Source: Qiania dongpingensis
Lineage (GTDB): Bacteria; Bacillota; Clostridia; Lachnospirales; Lachnospiraceae
Reading direction: 5' to 3'
Assembly (NCBI RefSeq): GCF_014337195.1
Contig: NZ_CP060634.1
Location: 682,001-746,000 of the forward strand
DNA length: 64,000 nucleotides
Under the pieces are notes generated by a model, which was not told the origin of the DNA, made no database searches, and worked only from the letters and a program-made list of their open reading frames with translations. The position numbers were made by a program, and so were the translations under genes. This document shows, piece by piece, positions 62,701 through 64,000 of the stretch (the first letter of the stretch is position 1; every line of letters starts with the position of its first letter).

Positions 62701-64000
62701 GTGGTCTTGCTCTGAATAAACCGGGATGCGCTCCCGCCCCCATTCAGATCCGCCGCGTCCGCCTCTGCATCCGCTTGGGAATCATAGAGTCCAAATACGG
62801 CTCCGTCCAAAAGGGTGGAGGCCACATCGGAATCCTGCTTCACCACTTCAATGGAGAATTCCTTCTTATTGGTGATCATCGAATTTCCGCTGTCATCTGC
62901 CGTGGTGATCTGGTTTTCCAAAACCGTATAGGGTCCCCAGATTTCCTGGGAGGCTTGATACCCGGACGGAGCGCTTTCCTCCTTCAGGTAATAGGTCCCC
63001 GCCGGAAGAAGGCCGGAAATGGCCGTACCCTGTCCTGCTGTGGTTAAGCTTCCCAGGGAAGCATCCGAACAGTCTGCCAAATGGTGAATGCTGAATACGG
63101 CCCCATTCAGTTTTGTCCCATGGTCATGATGATCCACTTTTGTAATCTGGAGCTTTCCATATTTGACCGTATTGGTGACAGCCCCCAGCGCACCGGCATC
63201 GCTGGTCAGTTTCGTGACAGCGCCTGAGGTGATCTCCACCTGCATGGGTACAAGCCCATCCAGGCTGTATTTCCCGTCATCGTCATGGGTGCCCAGATCT
63301 GTTTCCTTCAGCCAATATTCACCGGGATCGATATGACTGGCAGTCACTCTGCCGCCGGTTCCGGTGACGATGGCCGTCACATCCGCATTGTTTACTTTTA
63401 CAGTCACTGGGCTTCCCAGAGCATCTGTCTTGCAGCTGCCGTCTGAGTTCGTGTTTTCCGCCGTCTTTTCATACAGCTCAAACGTCACGCCGGACAGGTT
63501 CTCAATCTTGCTGCCCATGAAGATACCCTGCTTCTCAAGCTCCAGCGATCCCTGTTTGATATTTGTGATTAAAATGGCGTCCGCACCGTCCGATATTCCC
63601 TCCGGTTTCGTATCTGCTGCAGTGGTCACGGCTCCTGCCACGATCGTCACCTCAAAAGGCTCCGCCAGCTTATAATCCCCTGAAGTGGTACCGGTCTCTG
63701 TAATGCGGTATACGCCGGGCTCCAGATATTCCGAAGTATAGGAGCCGCTGGTCGTAAAGGTGTAGGCACTGTAGGTGTACTCTTTCTTTGTACTGTCCCA
63801 TCCCTTTTTGGCATTTCGATAGGTTACGTTTCCTGCGCCGTCATCTACCTTCTTTTCCACCTTAAAGGAAGCATTGGTACTGCCGGAGCTGAAGATCTTG
63901 TTCAATTTAAACTTTCCGGCATTGATATCATTGACGACCGCATTCTCTCCGGTCAGACTGACAGTCTGCCCTGGTGTGATGACGACTCCTGCCGAATAAG
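56757..64000 (-). CDS. Giant Cna-B/SdrD-type cell-surface adhesin (5' end beyond window)
   Basis: The frame is open to the window edge, so the true start lies beyond 64000; more than 2,400 residues are visible. The visible N-terminal part has about eight prealbumin-like SpaA/Cna-B domains of about 100-125 residues, each with a YxxxE strand such as YRVVEVKAPDGY and an ITN-type end. These domains often form internal isopeptide bonds. A middle region of larger DUF11-like beta domains follows. Then come five SdrD-B domains with calcium-loop motifs such as VWFDTDKDGIQDED (starts near 59155, 58665, 58205, 57790 and 57345). The end has FTGDNMD, one transmembrane helix and a basic tail. No LPXTG is present. 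Confidence 0.9.
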   Translation of the reverse strand, partial: YSAGVVITPGQTVSLTGENAVVNDINAGKFKLNKIFSSGSTNASFKVEKKVDDGAGNVTYRNAKKGWDSTKKEYTYSAYTFTTSGSYTSEYLEPGVYRITETGTTSGDYKLAEPFEVTIVAGAVTTAADTKPEGISDGADAILITNIKQGSLELEKQGIFMGSKIENLSGVTFELYEKTAENTNSDGSCKTDALGSPVTVKVNNADVTAIVTGTGGRVTASHIDPGEYWLKETDLGTHDDDGKYSLDGLVPMQVEITSGAVTKLTSDAGALGAVTNTVKYGKLQITKVDHHDHGTKLNGAVFSIHHLADCSDASLGSLTTAGQGTAISGLLPAGTYYLKEESAPSGYQASQEIWGPYTVLENQITTADDSGNSMITNKKEFSIEVVKQDSDVASTLLDGAVFGLYDSQADAEADAADLNGGGSASRFIQSKTTSGGKAVFSGLTIDAYDDASHGPASSQTYYLVELTPPSGYAADYTVRPVVVAYSGSVTKVTENVTNEALGKIRLKKVVTWDGATRNLGDVGFSFYPVSGEGVTHAAGAVPADTKTTDINGELTTTSLPAGYYEVVETSTPDGYQASAVSRWVLVENKKINETLYNTPITNVPVKGDFKLEKIASDGSSVGGAKFYFYKETTPGNYELADPSKPTFTVEYKDGKAIYTSGMLEPGNYKIVEAEAPSKDGVDFTVSAEERYITITAGTTQDLTGDNAFKNYPKMSIVLTKKGDVKNGSPLLPGAKFQLYADSDLKTEVGDPVMTGDQGTATWTGIDAGTYYIKEIEAPDGYGVTAEAKMIVVPKVSRLTDLVVNFGDWTDEANAGRLLIRKTDVDGSQMLSGAKFNIYGDNGSGSYTVLMNEAPLTTDGTGTALSGLLPAEAFGTQYRVVEVKAPDGYTLDDVFEPISQMVTVYPDHTPVYEASGLNENVVTFRNKTQGSIGQFSSDVKKEIKDSDEAYTTGTVNADESLLLSGYTVNFRVTGLSKGTNDLPADSFTVTDENIKLYTIDRTGGGIQYVEKSADDRDYTIDQVVIHAASNQDASEKVTAELQYKTSLGSGQWLTKISGLDLTGSQTVDLSGDHAAAIRIVYGNVQAGFKAEAGFEMQVTFVKREGDMIGADIPEVRRITNTAAINWAYQYKDAEGNEKPQSGSDESNEVEALIPASTSVLPQVKLTNKITNMKQSGVFYTGQSVNFQVDVVNVQNIDNNAPNFKAPMVAVDLPAYTSLDTDGTGNGFTIYQTKLVNGVAQKVELKLGDDYTLQEEETAAVIGMEGGTYVTSDSLKTKRYVFKFNEGVSLSPDTEAGENSGLTISYKAKIEYSKPTTQLNLYSPAFLSSTYLLPASQENPLGLSFTGYQASTQNNDELDDAVGSDLEYLNQPVGVTVLNDTQIQLVKTVSDSADTGFSTAQVNVYPNQNVYYDLTLYNNSDTAVRTARYVDILPFNGDSYVFRSGGGTTLRQTTIQNGAGYEEMLLEAVAAQDGNAVIYYFVEDGGSLANSWSYANRQNLSAEAELPMLYEASGDVWNAKNGGHWTTQKPSDMSLVTAVGVEVNFPESDLLQPGESYSVKLTMKTPGYTADKIEEYADAVMANSAAAAVLRSTETAINPTRDIVEPNKVLVGLSLPKGSIGDYAWYDFNNNGLQDDGEESAAANVKVELYQTTLTKHGDTVYRSDEVKIKEMNTDGMGHYLFENLPCNYLKDGAAEGSVDPNDYVGGTIYYYRVKFSIPADHAATLRYAGQDAEGAEYRTDSNIDTDGWTDYLVLRILNHEVDGRDVIYGEENLDVDAGYVVSVALGDKVWIDEDHDGLQGPDEPGLPGVLVKLYQVDGTDSEVKDGAVPVDTAMTDVNGEYLFDKLPQGYYVVEFDVRALTTDGYTYRYAFTAPDVTDSKLTTPDDSDAVYPADETGRVKRTTVIPLFFDQNEEIEQAGNKTDRTWDAGVWVYSALGGYAFEDKNYSNYQDITTDKMDGPLPGTVVKLYKVEDGIRQDTALREAIVGDDGRYFFDELEAGQYQVFFQFPDGYTAVESPDGVKNPDTNLSDTDDSDCCIFENGDYTKGYTEIITLGYNTVDKTWDAGANKKGALGDYVWFDTDKDGIQDEDEEPIADVTVKLQYRMGDDDEWKIYPGGVTKTDENGRYLFTGLKGGEDYPIQYRVVFDFDDPNTTITITNSRTDKQGDRSVSLTEGEAAERDSDALGFYISNLGYVTTTITLGYGETDLTWDAGVVKTTCGMGDFVWYDKNRNGIQDEGETGVGGIPVVLEMNPTGELDNEEAWVIVGTTTTNESGYYRFLDLDKGYYRVRFQISDPYIVTLYNQGNGDNAYEYDSDATRLAGDDWYYSRIFYLEDNQYDWSWDAGLYLKSDIPTVTVKQYNKGPKKVITTYRTVFTGDNMDIFLWSLLASAAVVAIGVILYEKRRKRKQAEEQD

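Overview
The window reads as chromosomal DNA of a spore-forming Lachnospiraceae-type member of Clostridia (Firmicutes). The reasons are strong Gram-positive ribosome binding sites, TTGACA/TATAAT-type promoters, sigma-K, a T-box leader, a ZTP riboswitch, a BceRS-BceAB-type peptide-sensing module, RNase J, IreB, and Cna-B/SdrD-type surface proteins. I saw no rRNA, tRNA, CRISPR array, prophage or transposase gene. Both ends are cut: a repeat copy runs off the left edge and a giant adhesin gene runs off the right edge.

Layout. 1-14.3 kb: MarR-MATE operon, VanW protein, pyrBI, a small AT-rich patch with a broken gene, NUDIX, cysK, PAP2, sigK, and a LysR regulator divergent from a split chromate-type transporter, then a second MATE gene. 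14.3-25.2 kb: aspS under a T-box, an alanine/glycine symporter, the Bce-like two-component/ABC module, and purH under a ZTP riboswitch. 25.2-36.4 kb: ferredoxin-fused aldo/keto reductase, two membrane proteins, a pabA-pabB-pabC folate operon, an amino-acid ABC transporter, glycyl-tRNA synthetase and a lipoprotein. 36.5-47 kb: a long minus-strand housekeeping run (ireB, ruvX, DUF1292, RNase J, truncated mltG-like gene, trmR, U32/trhP-like gene, DUF218, M16 peptidase, era, recO) that partly matches the Bacillus yrzL-yrrK-yrzB-yrrLMN order. 47-53.8 kb: mtaB, a histidine-less HPr paralogue, prmA-rsmE-nifS-thiI, and an odd phosphoribosyltransferase. 54.6-64 kb: two surface proteins, one exceeding 2,400 residues.

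The most striking signal is a non-coding interspersed element, about 0.73-0.85 kb, present as four long copies (11898-12749, 22567-23264, 31061-31831, 53844-54576), one copy cut by the window edge (1-467) and one internally deleted copy (28112-28245). Its optional ends are 60-63 bp hairpin-rich units that also occur alone as a tandem pair (2408-2529). The interior contains at least three long-range helices and several local hairpins. Copies differ by paired compensatory substitutions, and length changes destroy every reading frame. This is the pattern of a large structured RNA, or of a DNA-structure element, scattered through the genome. Several copies begin exactly at the stop codon of the preceding gene in the same orientation. 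I do not recognise it as any known family and treat it as the main candidate for an undescribed system.
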